Part shown: in pieces, positions 14,403 to 24,937 of the stretch
How the letters are laid out: each line of letters opens with the position of its first letter
Position numbering within the stretch: the stretch's first letter is position 1
Source: Azoarcus sp.
GTDB taxonomy: Bacteria > Pseudomonadota > Gammaproteobacteria > Burkholderiales > Rhodocyclaceae
NCBI GenBank assembly: GCA_023230755.1
Contig: JALNWS010000011.1
Coordinates: forward strand, 1 to 39,230
Direction: 5' to 3'
Length of the DNA stretch: 39,230 bases
Notes under the pieces: model-generated
Database searches by the model: none
Told to the model about the DNA's origin: nothing
The model's input: the letters and a program-made list of their open reading frames with translations, nothing else
Translations under genes and position numbers: made by a program

Positions 14403-16310
14403 TCAGAGCTCGACCTGTGCGCCCAGTTCCACCACCCGGTTGGGCGGAATGCAGAAATAGTCGGCGGCCCCACCCGCATTGCGAAACAGCACGATGAACA
14501 GCTTCTCCCGCCACCCTGCCATGCCCGAGGTCGCACGCGACACGAGCTTCTCGTGCCCCAGGAAGAACGAGGTCCCCATCAGGTCGAATTCGAGCCCCAT
14601 CCGGCCACACAGCGCCAGCGCGGCGGGGATGTCGGGATCCTCCTTGAAACCGTAGCGCACCAGCACGCGCCAGAAGCCGTAATCCAGTTGTTCGACCTCC
14701 AGGCGCTGCTCATCGGACACCCATGGCGTGTCCGTGGTTTCCACCTTCAACAGCACCACCCGCTCATGCAGAACCTTGTTGTGAAAGAGATTGTGCAACA
14801 GGGCCCGCGGCACGCTCTCGAGCCAGTTCGTCAGAAACACGGCGGTCCCGGGCACCCTGGGTGGTGGGTCGTTGAACAGGGAAGGGATGAAAATTTCGAG
14901 GCGCATCGTATCGGCACGTGAGCGTTCATCCAGCACCGCGCGCCCGCGCTTCCAGGTTCTGAGCACGATGAAGATGAGCGCGCCGATCAGCAGCGGAAAC
15001 CAGCCGCCGGCGACGATCTTGACTGCCGTGGCGGAGAAGAATGCGATGTCGACCGTGATGAACACGCCGATGAAGGCGAGCGAGGTCGCGACATTCCATC
15101 GCCACAAGGCGCGCACGACGACGAAGGCCAGGATGGTATCGATCAGCATCGTCAGCGTGACCGCAATGCCGTAGGCCGACGCCAGCGCACTCGACGAGCG
15201 GAAACCGACCACGAGGGCGATCACCGCGCCGAGCAGCATCCAGTTGATGCCCGGCACGTAGATCTGGCCGATCTCGCGCTCGGAGGTATGCACCATCAGC
15301 ATCCGCGGAGCATAGCCGAGCTGGATTGCCTGCCGGGTCAGAGAGAATGCCCCGGAGATCACCGCCTGGCTGGCAATGATCGTCGCGAAGGCGGACAGGG
15401 CCACCATCGGATACAGCAGCTGGTCAGGCACCAGCAGAAAGAAGGGGTTGCGGACGTTGTCAGGATGATCAAGGATCAGCGCGCCCTGCCCCAGATAGTT
15501 CAGGTAGAGGGCAGGAAAGACAACGAAGAACCAGCTCAGCTTGATTGGCCGCCGGCCGAAGTGCCCCATATCGGCATACAAGGCCTCACCACCGGTAATC
15601 GCCAGCACGACCGCGCCAAGGGCAAGCCACGCGGTCAGCGGCTGCGTGGAGAAGAAGCGCACCGCCCACAAGGGGCTGATCGCGCCGAGAATCTCGGGAT
15701 GCAAGCGGATGCCGTTGATGCCCAGTACTGCCAGCACCGAAAACCAGCACAGCATGACCGGCCCGAAAATGGCGCCGACACTGCCAGTGCCACGGCGTTG
15801 CATCAGGAACAAGCCGATGAGCAGGGCAAGCGCGATCGGCAGCACGAAGGGGCGGAATGCCGGCGTGGCGATTTCCAGCCCCTCCACCGCAGAGAGCACC
15901 GAAATCGCCGGTGTGATCATGCCGTCGCCGTAAAACAGCGCGGCACCGAACACGCCGAGTACCGAAAGCCACCATGCCTTGCGCCCCGGCTTGACCGCGC
16001 GCAACGCGAGCGAAGTCAGCGCCATGATGCCGCCCTCGCCATCGTTGTCGGCACGCATGATGAACAGCACGTACTTCGCCGAGACCACCAGCATCAGCGC
16101 CCAGAATACAAGAGACAGAATGCCGTACACGTTCTCGGGCGTCACCGGTACGGCATGTTCGCCGTTGAAGACTTCCTTAAGCGTATAGAGCGGACTGGTG
16201 CCGATGTCACCGTAGACAATCCCGATGGCCGAGACGGCAAGCCCGGCGATGCCTGCCCGGGCTCCGTGAATCGCATTTACAGGGGGGTGACTCTGATCAT
16301 GTACCGACAC
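14403..16310 (-). CDS. kup: low-affinity potassium transporter Kup
   Basis: Kup (TrkD/KUP/HAK family) imports K+, probably with H+, through the inner membrane. The 635-aa protein shows the signature GIVYGDIGTSPLYTLKE (about 30-46). About twelve membrane helices lie in residues 18-450, including GALFYGDGMITPAISVLSAVEG and YADMGHFGRRPI. A C-terminal cytoplasmic domain of about 170 residues follows (EIFIPSL..; TSFFLGHE). GTG 16310 is chosen because GGAG lies 7 nt upstream and the length fits; the frame stays open further upstream without a better start. It converges with the UbiB-like gene 42 bases away; no terminator is visible there. Confidence 0.96.
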   Translation of the reverse strand: MSVHDQSHPPVNAIHGARAGIAGLAVSAIGIVYGDIGTSPLYTLKEVFNGEHAVPVTPENVYGILSLVFWALMLVVSAKYVLFIMRADNDGEGGIMALTSLALRAVKPGRKAWWLSVLGVFGAALFYGDGMITPAISVLSAVEGLEIATPAFRPFVLPIALALLIGLFLMQRRGTGSVGAIFGPVMLCWFSVLAVLGINGIRLHPEILGAISPLWAVRFFSTQPLTAWLALGAVVLAITGGEALYADMGHFGRRPIKLSWFFVVFPALYLNYLGQGALILDHPDNVRNPFFLLVPDQLLYPMVALSAFATIIASQAVISGAFSLTRQAIQLGYAPRMLMVHTSEREIGQIYVPGINWMLLGAVIALVVGFRSSSALASAYGIAVTLTMLIDTILAFVVVRALWRWNVATSLAFIGVFITVDIAFFSATAVKIVAGGWFPLLIGALIFIVLRTWKRGRAVLDERSRADTMRLEIFIPSLFNDPPPRVPGTAVFLTNWLESVPRALLHNLFHNKVLHERVVLLKVETTDTPWVSDEQRLEVEQLDYGFWRVLVRYGFKEDPDIPAALALCGRMGLEFDLMGTSFFLGHEKLVSRATSGMAGWREKLFIVLFRNAGGAADYFCIPPNRVVELGAQVEL

Positions 16311-16584
16311 CGTCGATCTCCGTGCGCTGCGCAAAAGGCTGCAAAGGAGTGCAGTCCTGTCCAGCGCAAACCCCAGCAAAAGTTCACGCACCGCAGCATT
16401 CTGCACGAAGGCAGGGGCGAGTGCGAACATGCGCGCTCAAGTCCCGCACATGCCCCCTCCGGCCACGGCCACGCTGCCATCCCGGGTGAAACCGGTGAGC
16501 ACCTGGAGGCATCGACTGCCGCGATCCTGCTCGGCGGGCGGCCCGGACTTTCGTCTCGCGACCGTCCCCGCAAGTTTGCGCAAG
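16311..16584. other. intergenic stretch between kup and argJ
   Basis: Together with the argJ terminator this is about 335 bp without a gene. The kup frame remains open back to about 16430 on the minus strand but lacks a start with a ribosome site. I see no riboswitch, small ORF or repeat. The kup promoter must lie here but I cannot point to it. Confidence 0.5.
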
Positions 16585-16621
16585 AAAAAACCGGACAGCG
16601 CGATCGACGCGGTGTCCGGTT
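16585..16621 (-). terminator. intrinsic terminator after argJ
   Basis: On the minus strand AACCGGACA / TGTCCGGTT forms a 9-bp stem around a 15-nt loop that can fold further (GCG/CGC), followed directly by TTTT, giving a run of six T. It lies 24 bases past the argJ stop. Confidence 0.92.
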
Positions 16622-16645
16622 CGTTTGCCCTGAAGATACGCTGAA

Positions 16646-17884
16646 TCAGCTGCGGTAGTCGGCGTTGATCTTCACGTAATCATAGGAGAAATCACAGGTC
16701 CACACGGTGGCAGTGGCATTGCCGCGGGCGAGATCGATGCGCACGGTCAATTCCGCTTCCTTCATGATCCGGGAGCCGGCCTCTTCAACATAGCTCTCTG
16801 CCCGGCCGCCGTGCTCGGCGACCAGCACGGATTCCGCCGTGTTGCCGAGCCAGACACGAAGTTTCGAGACGTCAAGGTCGTCAATGCCCGCGTAGCCGAT
16901 CGCTGCAAGAATCCGCCCGAGGTTGGGGTCGGAAGCAAAGAATGCAGTCTTGACCAGCGGCGAATGTCCTACCGCGTACGCCACCTTGCGGCACTCTTCA
17001 CGGCTTGCGCCACCTTCGACGACGATGCTCATGAACTTGGTCGCACCCTCGCCATCACGGACGATTGACTGTGCAAGCCGGATCGACACGTCGATGACGG
17101 CTTCCCGCAGCGCAGCGTAATCGGCGGTGCCTGCATCGGTGATTTCGGCATTGCCGGCCTGACCCGTTGCGATCACGATGAAGGAGTCGTTGGTCGAGGT
17201 ATCACCATCGATGGTGATGCTGTTGAAGGACAGATCCGCCGCTTCACGCGTCAGGGTCTCCAGCAACGCCTGGCTGATCGCCGCATCGCAGGCCAGAAAG
17301 CCGAGCATGGTCGCCATGTTGGGCCTGATCATGCCCGCGCCCTTGCTGATGCCGGTGAGCGTGACGGTGCGTCCGCCCACGACAACCTGCTTCGAGATAC
17401 CCTTCGCCAGCGTATCGGTGGTCATGATCGCATGCGCAGCGTCAAACCATCCCTTGGCGCGGAGATCGGCCACCGCCTTGGGCAGACCTGCCACCAGACG
17501 ATCAACCGGCAACGGTTCGAGAATGACACCGGTCGAAAACGGCAGCACCTGCTCGGCGCCGATATTCAATCGTGCAGCCACGGCTTCGCATGTTGTGCGC
17601 GCGTTCGCCAGCCCCGACTCACCGGTGCCGGCGTTGGCCACACCAGTGTTGATCACCAGCGCCCGAATGTCGCCGAGCGGGAGATGCGTCTTGCACAGCT
17701 GTACCGGCGCTGCGCAGAAACGGTTCAGCGTGAACACGCCCGCGACCCGGCTGCCCGGTGCAAGCTCGATCACGGTAAGGTCGCGCCGGTTGGCCTTGCG
17801 GATACCCGCTTCGGCGACGCCCAGGCGTACGCCGGCGACGGGATTCAGCTCAGCCGGGTTCGGTGTCGTCAGATTTACAGCCAT
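16646..17884 (-). CDS. argJ: bifunctional ornithine acetyltransferase / N-acetylglutamate synthase
   Basis: ArgJ recycles acetyl groups in arginine synthesis: it moves acetyl from N-acetylornithine to glutamate and, in bifunctional forms, also acetylates glutamate from acetyl-CoA. The 412-aa precursor contains the autoprocessing motif KGAGMIRPNMATMLGF; cleavage is expected before Thr192, which becomes the nucleophile of the beta chain. Upstream NTGVANAGTGE (79-89) and the late GRILAAIGYAG are family blocks. Whether this enzyme uses acetyl-CoA cannot be told from sequence. ATG 17884 has AGGAG 6 nt upstream. It starts 19 bases after secA, so the two probably share a transcript. Confidence 0.97.
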   Translation of the reverse strand: MAVNLTTPNPAELNPVAGVRLGVAEAGIRKANRRDLTVIELAPGSRVAGVFTLNRFCAAPVQLCKTHLPLGDIRALVINTGVANAGTGESGLANARTTCEAVAARLNIGAEQVLPFSTGVILEPLPVDRLVAGLPKAVADLRAKGWFDAAHAIMTTDTLAKGISKQVVVGGRTVTLTGISKGAGMIRPNMATMLGFLACDAAISQALLETLTREAADLSFNSITIDGDTSTNDSFIVIATGQAGNAEITDAGTADYAALREAVIDVSIRLAQSIVRDGEGATKFMSIVVEGGASREECRKVAYAVGHSPLVKTAFFASDPNLGRILAAIGYAGIDDLDVSKLRVWLGNTAESVLVAEHGGRAESYVEEAGSRIMKEAELTVRIDLARGNATATVWTCDFSYDYVKINADYRS

Positions 17885-17903
17885 CGTATTCTCCTCGACC
17901 GGC

Positions 17904-20627
<2,724 letters not shown>

Positions 20628-20719
20628 GAGATGGGGTCGACGTCGATTCGGCAAAGCAGCGAGTTTATCATGTCGGGCTGCCCTCCCATATTTCTCCCTC
20701 ATTAAGCGACGCAAAACTC

Positions 20720-21154
20720 ATGAGCAAACTCCTGCAACGCTATCTTGGCAGCGGCAACGCCCTTGCCCGCCTGCAGGATCATGCCGCCCGCCTGCGCCGC
20801 TTGCAGACCGTACTCGACGGCGGCCTGCCCACTCAGTTCGCCAGCGCCTGCAGCGTCGTCAATCTGAAGGATGACGTGCTCGTGATTGCCACTCGAGGCA
20901 GCGCTCTTGCTGTGCGCCTGAAGCAGATGGTCCCGTCATTGATGGACCATTTCCTGCATGCGGGTTACCCCCTGCAGTCGATCAGAATCAAGGTCTCCAC
21001 GCCCGAGGAAACGGTCGTACCCCGCGCGCCGACAGTACGCACCGTCTCGCCGGCGGCCAAAAATCATCTACGGGAATTTGCAGCGACACTGCCTGAGGAC
21101 TCCCCGCTGCGCGATGCGCTCGAACGCCTGGCGCGCCTCAGCCGTGAAAGCTGA
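20720..21154 (+). CDS. DUF721 (DciA-like) protein
   Basis: A 144-aa protein of the DUF721 family. DciA proteins of this family help load the replicative helicase DnaB in bacteria that lack DnaC. The N-terminal half has the family pattern: LARLQDHAARLRRLQTVLD, then LKDDVLVIATRGSALAVRLKQMVPSLM and IRIKVSTPEE. The C-terminal half is shorter and variable. No clear Shine-Dalgarno sequence precedes ATG 20720. It diverges from secA across about 90 bp and converges on the small membrane protein with only 6 bases between stops. A DciA function is family inference; in many betaproteobacteria the gene next to secA is of this type. Confidence 0.82.
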   Translation: MSKLLQRYLGSGNALARLQDHAARLRRLQTVLDGGLPTQFASACSVVNLKDDVLVIATRGSALAVRLKQMVPSLMDHFLHAGYPLQSIRIKVSTPEETVVPRAPTVRTVSPAAKNHLREFAATLPEDSPLRDALERLARLSRES

Positions 21155-21160
21155 CGGGCG

Positions 21161-21349
21161 TCAGATCATCGGCGCCAGAATGCGCTCGAGGGCGAACAGG
21201 GACAGAAAAACGAAGAGCACGACCAATCCGGCACGGAAGATCTTCCATGCCCATTGCCGATAACTGCGCTTGCCGGTGAGCAGCCACAGCAGGATGGAAC
21301 CGGCAATGCCGAGCACCAACAGCAGACCGACAATGCGTAGCACCAGCAT
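21161..21349 (-). CDS. small two-helix membrane protein downstream of lpxC
   Basis: A 62-aa hydrophobic protein with two predicted membrane helices (about 3-25 and 38-57), a basic loop between them (TGKRSYRQWAWK), and a short C-terminus ending APMI. I do not recognise a named family. The ATG (21349) lies 9 bases past the lpxC stop, so ribosomes ending lpxC could restart here; a GTG directly before it is an alternative start. There is no strong Shine-Dalgarno sequence. Support comes from its position, coding over nearly the full space between lpxC and the convergent DUF721 gene, and a credible membrane pattern. Confidence 0.65.
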   Translation of the reverse strand: MLVLRIVGLLLVLGIAGSILLWLLTGKRSYRQWAWKIFRAGLVVLFVFLSLFALERILAPMI

Positions 21350-21358
21350 CACGGATAC

Positions 21359-22282
21359 TCAGGTCAACAGCGCGGCATCGGCAAACTGATGCACGACGGC
21401 AGCAGGCGCAACGGCCACTTTTTCAAAGGTCACGATTTCCCACGCTGACGCATCTTCGAGCAGCACGCGCAGCACCTGATTGTTCAATGCATGGCCGGCC
21501 TTGTGCGCCGAATAGGCGGCCAGCAACGGATGACCACACAGATACAGATCACCGATGGCGTCGAGGACCTTGTGTTTGACGAATTCATCGGCATAGCGGA
21601 GCCCTTCGGCATTGAGCACCCGGTATTCGTCCATCACGATGGCATTATCCAGACTGCCACCCAGCGCCAGGCCATTCTCGCGCATGAACTCGACGTCCTG
21701 CATGAAACCGAAGGTACGCGCCCGCGCCACATCGCGAATATAGGAATCTTCGGCAAAGTCGATCTTCACTGAAGTCGAAGTACTGTCGATTGCAGGGTGG
21801 TTGAATACGATGGAGAACTGCAGTTTGAAGCCGTCGTATGGCTCGAGGCGCACCCATTTGTCGCCCTCGCGATACTCGACCGCCTTTTTCACCCGCATGA
21901 ATTTCTTGGGGGCGGACTGCTCCTCGATGCCTGCCGACTGCAGCAGAAACACGAACGGCCCGGAACTGCCATCCAGAATCGGGATTTCCGGTGCATCCAC
22001 ATCGACGTGCAGATTGTCGATACCAAGACCGGACAACGCAGACATCAGGTGTTCGACCGTACCCACTTTCTCGCCGCCGCGCTCCAGACCCGAACACATC
22101 CGGGTGTCGCACACAGAGTACGGATCGGCAGGCAGATCGAGCGGTGGATTCAGATCGACGCGATGAAAGACGATACCGGTGTCCGGCGCCGCAGGGCGCA
22201 GCACCAGATTAACCTTGCGCCCCCCGTGGAGGCCGACGCCCGTTGCCTTGACGATCGATTTGAGTGTTCGCTGCCTGATCAT
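21359..22282 (-). CDS. lpxC: UDP-3-O-acyl-N-acetylglucosamine deacetylase
   Basis: LpxC performs the committed step of lipid A synthesis, removing acetate from UDP-3-O-acyl-GlcNAc. The 307-aa zinc enzyme shows the ligands His78 in TVEHLMSAL, His237 and Asp241 in HKVLDAIGD, and the catalytic His264 in HKAGHALNN. MIRQRTLKSIVKATGVGLHGG is the family N-terminus. ATG 22282 is chosen with GGGA 9 nt upstream; another ATG three codons earlier sits too close to that site. It follows ftsZ after a strong terminator, so it likely has its own promoter. As in E. coli, it sits between ftsZ and secA. Confidence 0.97.
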   Translation of the reverse strand: MIRQRTLKSIVKATGVGLHGGRKVNLVLRPAAPDTGIVFHRVDLNPPLDLPADPYSVCDTRMCSGLERGGEKVGTVEHLMSALSGLGIDNLHVDVDAPEIPILDGSSGPFVFLLQSAGIEEQSAPKKFMRVKKAVEYREGDKWVRLEPYDGFKLQFSIVFNHPAIDSTSTSVKIDFAEDSYIRDVARARTFGFMQDVEFMRENGLALGGSLDNAIVMDEYRVLNAEGLRYADEFVKHKVLDAIGDLYLCGHPLLAAYSAHKAGHALNNQVLRVLLEDASAWEIVTFEKVAVAPAAVVHQFADAALLT

Positions 22283-22342
22283 GTGTTTCATTCCCGTTTC
22301 ACGCCCGCAGTTTAGCACGCCCGAAAATGTTAGCTGCAGTGC

Positions 22343-22401
22343 ACAAAAACAACGGGCACTCGCGCCCGAACCGGAGGCGGCGGTTCGCGCGTGGGTGCCC
22401 G
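22343..22401 (-). terminator. long hairpin terminator after ftsZ
   Basis: Two 21-nt arms (22353-22373 and 22381-22401) match at 18 positions around a 7-nt loop. On the minus strand they are followed by TTGTTTTT. It ends the dcw transcript 24 bases past the ftsZ stop. Confidence 0.88.
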
Positions 22402-22424
22402 TGCGGGCCCGCGGGGAAGCGGAA

Positions 22425-23564
22425 TCAGTCTGCCTGACGGCGCAGGAAGGCCGGGATGTCGTAAGTACCGACACCGTTGTTGCTCATCGCATCCACGGTT
22501 GTGCGGCGACCACTGCGCATCACGGCCGGCACGTCGAGATTGTTCATATCGACGCCGCTGTTCGGACCATAGGTCCCCGTGCCCTGCACCACCTGCATCA
22601 CCGGCTGACGCGCGGTGGCACGTGGTGTGCCGAGACCGGTGGCGACCACGGTAATGCGGATGCGGTCCTCCATGCTCTCTTCGAACACGGTGCCATACTT
22701 GACGAATGCTTCCGGCGCGGCAAAAGCCTGGACGGTTTTCACTGCATCGCGCACTTCGGACATTTTGAGCGACTTGCTCGCGGTGATGTTGATCAGCACG
22801 CAACGTGCACCGGACAACTCGGTGCCTTCGAGCAGCGGCGACACGGCGGCTTGCTCGGCCGCAATCCGCGCACGGTCCATGCCGGAAGCTTCTGCGGAGC
22901 CCATCATCGCACGGCCCATCTCGGCCATCGCAGTCCGCACGTCCTGGAAGTCGACGTTGACCAGGCCAGGCACGTTGATGATCTCGGCGATACCGCCGAC
23001 GGCCGAACGCAGCACATTGTCGGCCGAGCGGAAGCACTCCTCGAAGCCCGCGTCGTCACCGAAAACATCGAGCAGCTTGTCGTTGAGCACGACAATCAGC
23101 GAATCCACATGGCGCGTCAGCTCCTCGACACCGCTTTCGGCTACGCGAATGCGGTTCTCGAAGTCGAAGGGCTTGGTCACTACGGCGACCGCGAGGATAC
23201 CCATTTCCTTCGCAATCTCAGCCACGACCGGTGCAGCACCGGTACCCGTGCCACCCCCCATGCCACCGGTGATGAAACACATGTGCGCGCCTTCCAGTGC
23301 AGCGGCGATCTCCTCACGCGATTCCTGCGCGGCAGCGCGCCCGGCTTCGGGCTTCGAACCGGCACCCAGCCCACTCACGCCAAGCTGAATCTTGGTCGGG
23401 GCCAGACAACGCGACAACGCTTGCGCATCGGTGTTTGCGGAGATGAAATCCACCCCCTGCACACCTTCACGGATCATGTGGTCGACCGCGTTACCGCCGG
23501 CACCACCAACACCGACCACCTTGATGATCGTCCCAACTGGCTCTTTCTCAATGATTTCAAACAT
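22425..23564 (-). CDS. ftsZ: cell division protein FtsZ
   Basis: FtsZ is the tubulin-like GTPase that forms the division ring. The 379-aa protein has the N-terminal GVGGAGGNAV, the tubulin signature GGGTGTG (103-109), and the T7 synergy region NVDFQDVRTAM. The C-terminal peptide DIPAFLRRQAD binds FtsA and ZipA-type partners. The C-terminal linker is about 50 residues. Start 23564 has AAGGAGG 8 nt upstream, the strongest ribosome site in the cluster. Unlike its upstream neighbours it is separated from ftsA by 143 bp and so may have its own promoter there. Confidence 0.99.
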   Translation of the reverse strand: MFEIIEKEPVGTIIKVVGVGGAGGNAVDHMIREGVQGVDFISANTDAQALSRCLAPTKIQLGVSGLGAGSKPEAGRAAAQESREEIAAALEGAHMCFITGGMGGGTGTGAAPVVAEIAKEMGILAVAVVTKPFDFENRIRVAESGVEELTRHVDSLIVVLNDKLLDVFGDDAGFEECFRSADNVLRSAVGGIAEIINVPGLVNVDFQDVRTAMAEMGRAMMGSAEASGMDRARIAAEQAAVSPLLEGTELSGARCVLINITASKSLKMSEVRDAVKTVQAFAAPEAFVKYGTVFEESMEDRIRITVVATGLGTPRATARQPVMQVVQGTGTYGPNSGVDMNNLDVPAVMRSGRRTTVDAMSNNGVGTYDIPAFLRRQAD

Positions 23565-23621
23565 TTGCCTCGCCTCCTTGATAAACGGCCCTGCTGCACT
23601 CAGAACGTCCGTTTAACCCGC

Positions 23622-23654
23622 ATTTAGTATTAACCGTTAAGTGTAATACTAAAT
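23622..23654. promoter_or_regulatory. nested inverted repeat in the ftsA-ftsZ spacer
   Basis: ATTTAGTATTA (23622-23632) and TAATACTAAAT (23644-23654) are a perfect 11-bp inverted repeat with an 11-nt spacer. A second palindrome, TTAAC-C-GTTAA (23630-23640), overlaps the left arm. The block is AT-rich in GC-rich surroundings. A -35-like TTGATA lies at 23665..23660 on the minus strand, but I see no convincing -10. It could be an operator, a promoter or an mRNA hairpin controlling ftsZ. Confidence 0.5.
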
Positions 23655-23707
23655 CTAGGTATCAAAACAGACACTCATTCAAAATGACTGGCTGCACCTG
23701 CAACCGG

Positions 23708-24937
23708 TCAGAAATTTCGCTCGAACCATGTTTTCATGCGTCCGAAAAACTGTTTCACGCCGCGCGTATCGCGCGCCTGCAAGCCTCTCCTGCGCTGCGC
23801 AGCCCCTTCAATGACCAGCCCCATCGCGGCCGCATAGCGTGGCTGACACACCACGTCGGCCAGACCGCCGTCGTACTGCGGCGCCCCGACCCGGACCGGC
23901 ATGTGGAACACGTCCTCGCCCAGCTCGACCATGCCTTCCATGACCGCGGATCCGCCGGTGAGCACGATGCCCGACGACAGCAGCTCTTCGTAGCCACTGC
24001 GGCGCAACTCTGCCTGTACGAGTTCAAAGAGCTCCGATACCCGGGGCTCGATCACATCGGCCAGACGCTGACGCGACAGCGGGCGGGGCGGACGATCGCC
24101 CACGCCGGGCACCTCGATCATTTCTTCAGGGTCGGCCAGGGTGTGCATTGCCACGCCGTGACGGATCTTGATTTCCTCGGCTTCCGAGGTCGGCGTGCGC
24201 AGTGCCATGGCGATGTCGTTGGTAATCTGGTCGCCCGCCACCGGGATGACCGCCGTATGACGAATCGCGCCCTGGGTGAACACGGCGATATCAGTCGTAC
24301 CGCCGCCGATATCCACCATGCACACGCCGAGCTCCTTCTCATCCTCGGTGAGCACCGCGTAGCTCGATGCCAGGGGCTGCAGGATCAGATCCATGACCTC
24401 AAGCCCGCAGCGACGCACGCACTTGACCACGTTCTGCGCCGCGGACACGGCGCCGGTCACGATGTGCACCTTGACCTCAAGCTTGACGCCGCTCATGCCG
24501 ATCGGTTCGCGCACACCACCCTGGCCGTCGATGATGAATTCCTGGGTGAGGATGTGCAGGATCTGCTGCTCGGCGGGGATCGGCATCGCACGCGCGACCT
24601 CGATCACCCGTTCCACATCCATCGGGGTGACTTCCTTGTCCTTGATCGCGACCATGCCATTGGAGTTGAAGCTCTTGATATGGCTGCCGGCAATGCCGGT
24701 GTAGAGGTCGTGGATCTTGCACTCAGCCATCAGCTCGACCTCCTGGATCACCCGGGAGATCGCATCGACGGTGGCTTCGATATTGACCACCACGCCGCGC
24801 TTCAAGCCGTTGGTCGGCTGCGTGCCGAGACCGACGACGTTGAGCCGCCCGTCAGGGCGCACCTCGGCCACCATGCAGGTGATCTTGGAGGTGCCGATAT
24901 CGAGACCGACGATCAGTTCTTTGAAATCCTTGCTCAT
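23708..24937 (-). CDS. ftsA: cell division protein FtsA
   Basis: FtsA is an actin-like ATPase that ties FtsZ to the inner membrane and recruits later divisome proteins. The 409-aa protein starts with the phosphate-1 motif GLDIGTSKI and carries the phosphate-2 motif VDIGGGTTDIAVF and the adenosine motif VLTGGSAVMEGM. It ends with a short amphipathic helix (VKQFFGRMKTWFERNF) that anchors it to the membrane. Its ATG shares the ATGA quartet with the ftsQ stop, and AAAGG lies 6 nt upstream. Confidence 0.98.
   Translation of the reverse strand: MSKDFKELIVGLDIGTSKITCMVAEVRPDGRLNVVGLGTQPTNGLKRGVVVNIEATVDAISRVIQEVELMAECKIHDLYTGIAGSHIKSFNSNGMVAIKDKEVTPMDVERVIEVARAMPIPAEQQILHILTQEFIIDGQGGVREPIGMSGVKLEVKVHIVTGAVSAAQNVVKCVRRCGLEVMDLILQPLASSYAVLTEDEKELGVCMVDIGGGTTDIAVFTQGAIRHTAVIPVAGDQITNDIAMALRTPTSEAEEIKIRHGVAMHTLADPEEMIEVPGVGDRPPRPLSRQRLADVIEPRVSELFELVQAELRRSGYEELLSSGIVLTGGSAVMEGMVELGEDVFHMPVRVGAPQYDGGLADVVCQPRYAAAMGLVIEGAAQRRRGLQARDTRGVKQFFGRMKTWFERNF

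Noticed and set aside
16311..16430. Longer Kup protein using an in-frame ATG at 16430
   Set aside because: No ribosome site there, extra residues are not Kup-like, and GTG 16310 has GGAG at correct spacing and gives the usual length.
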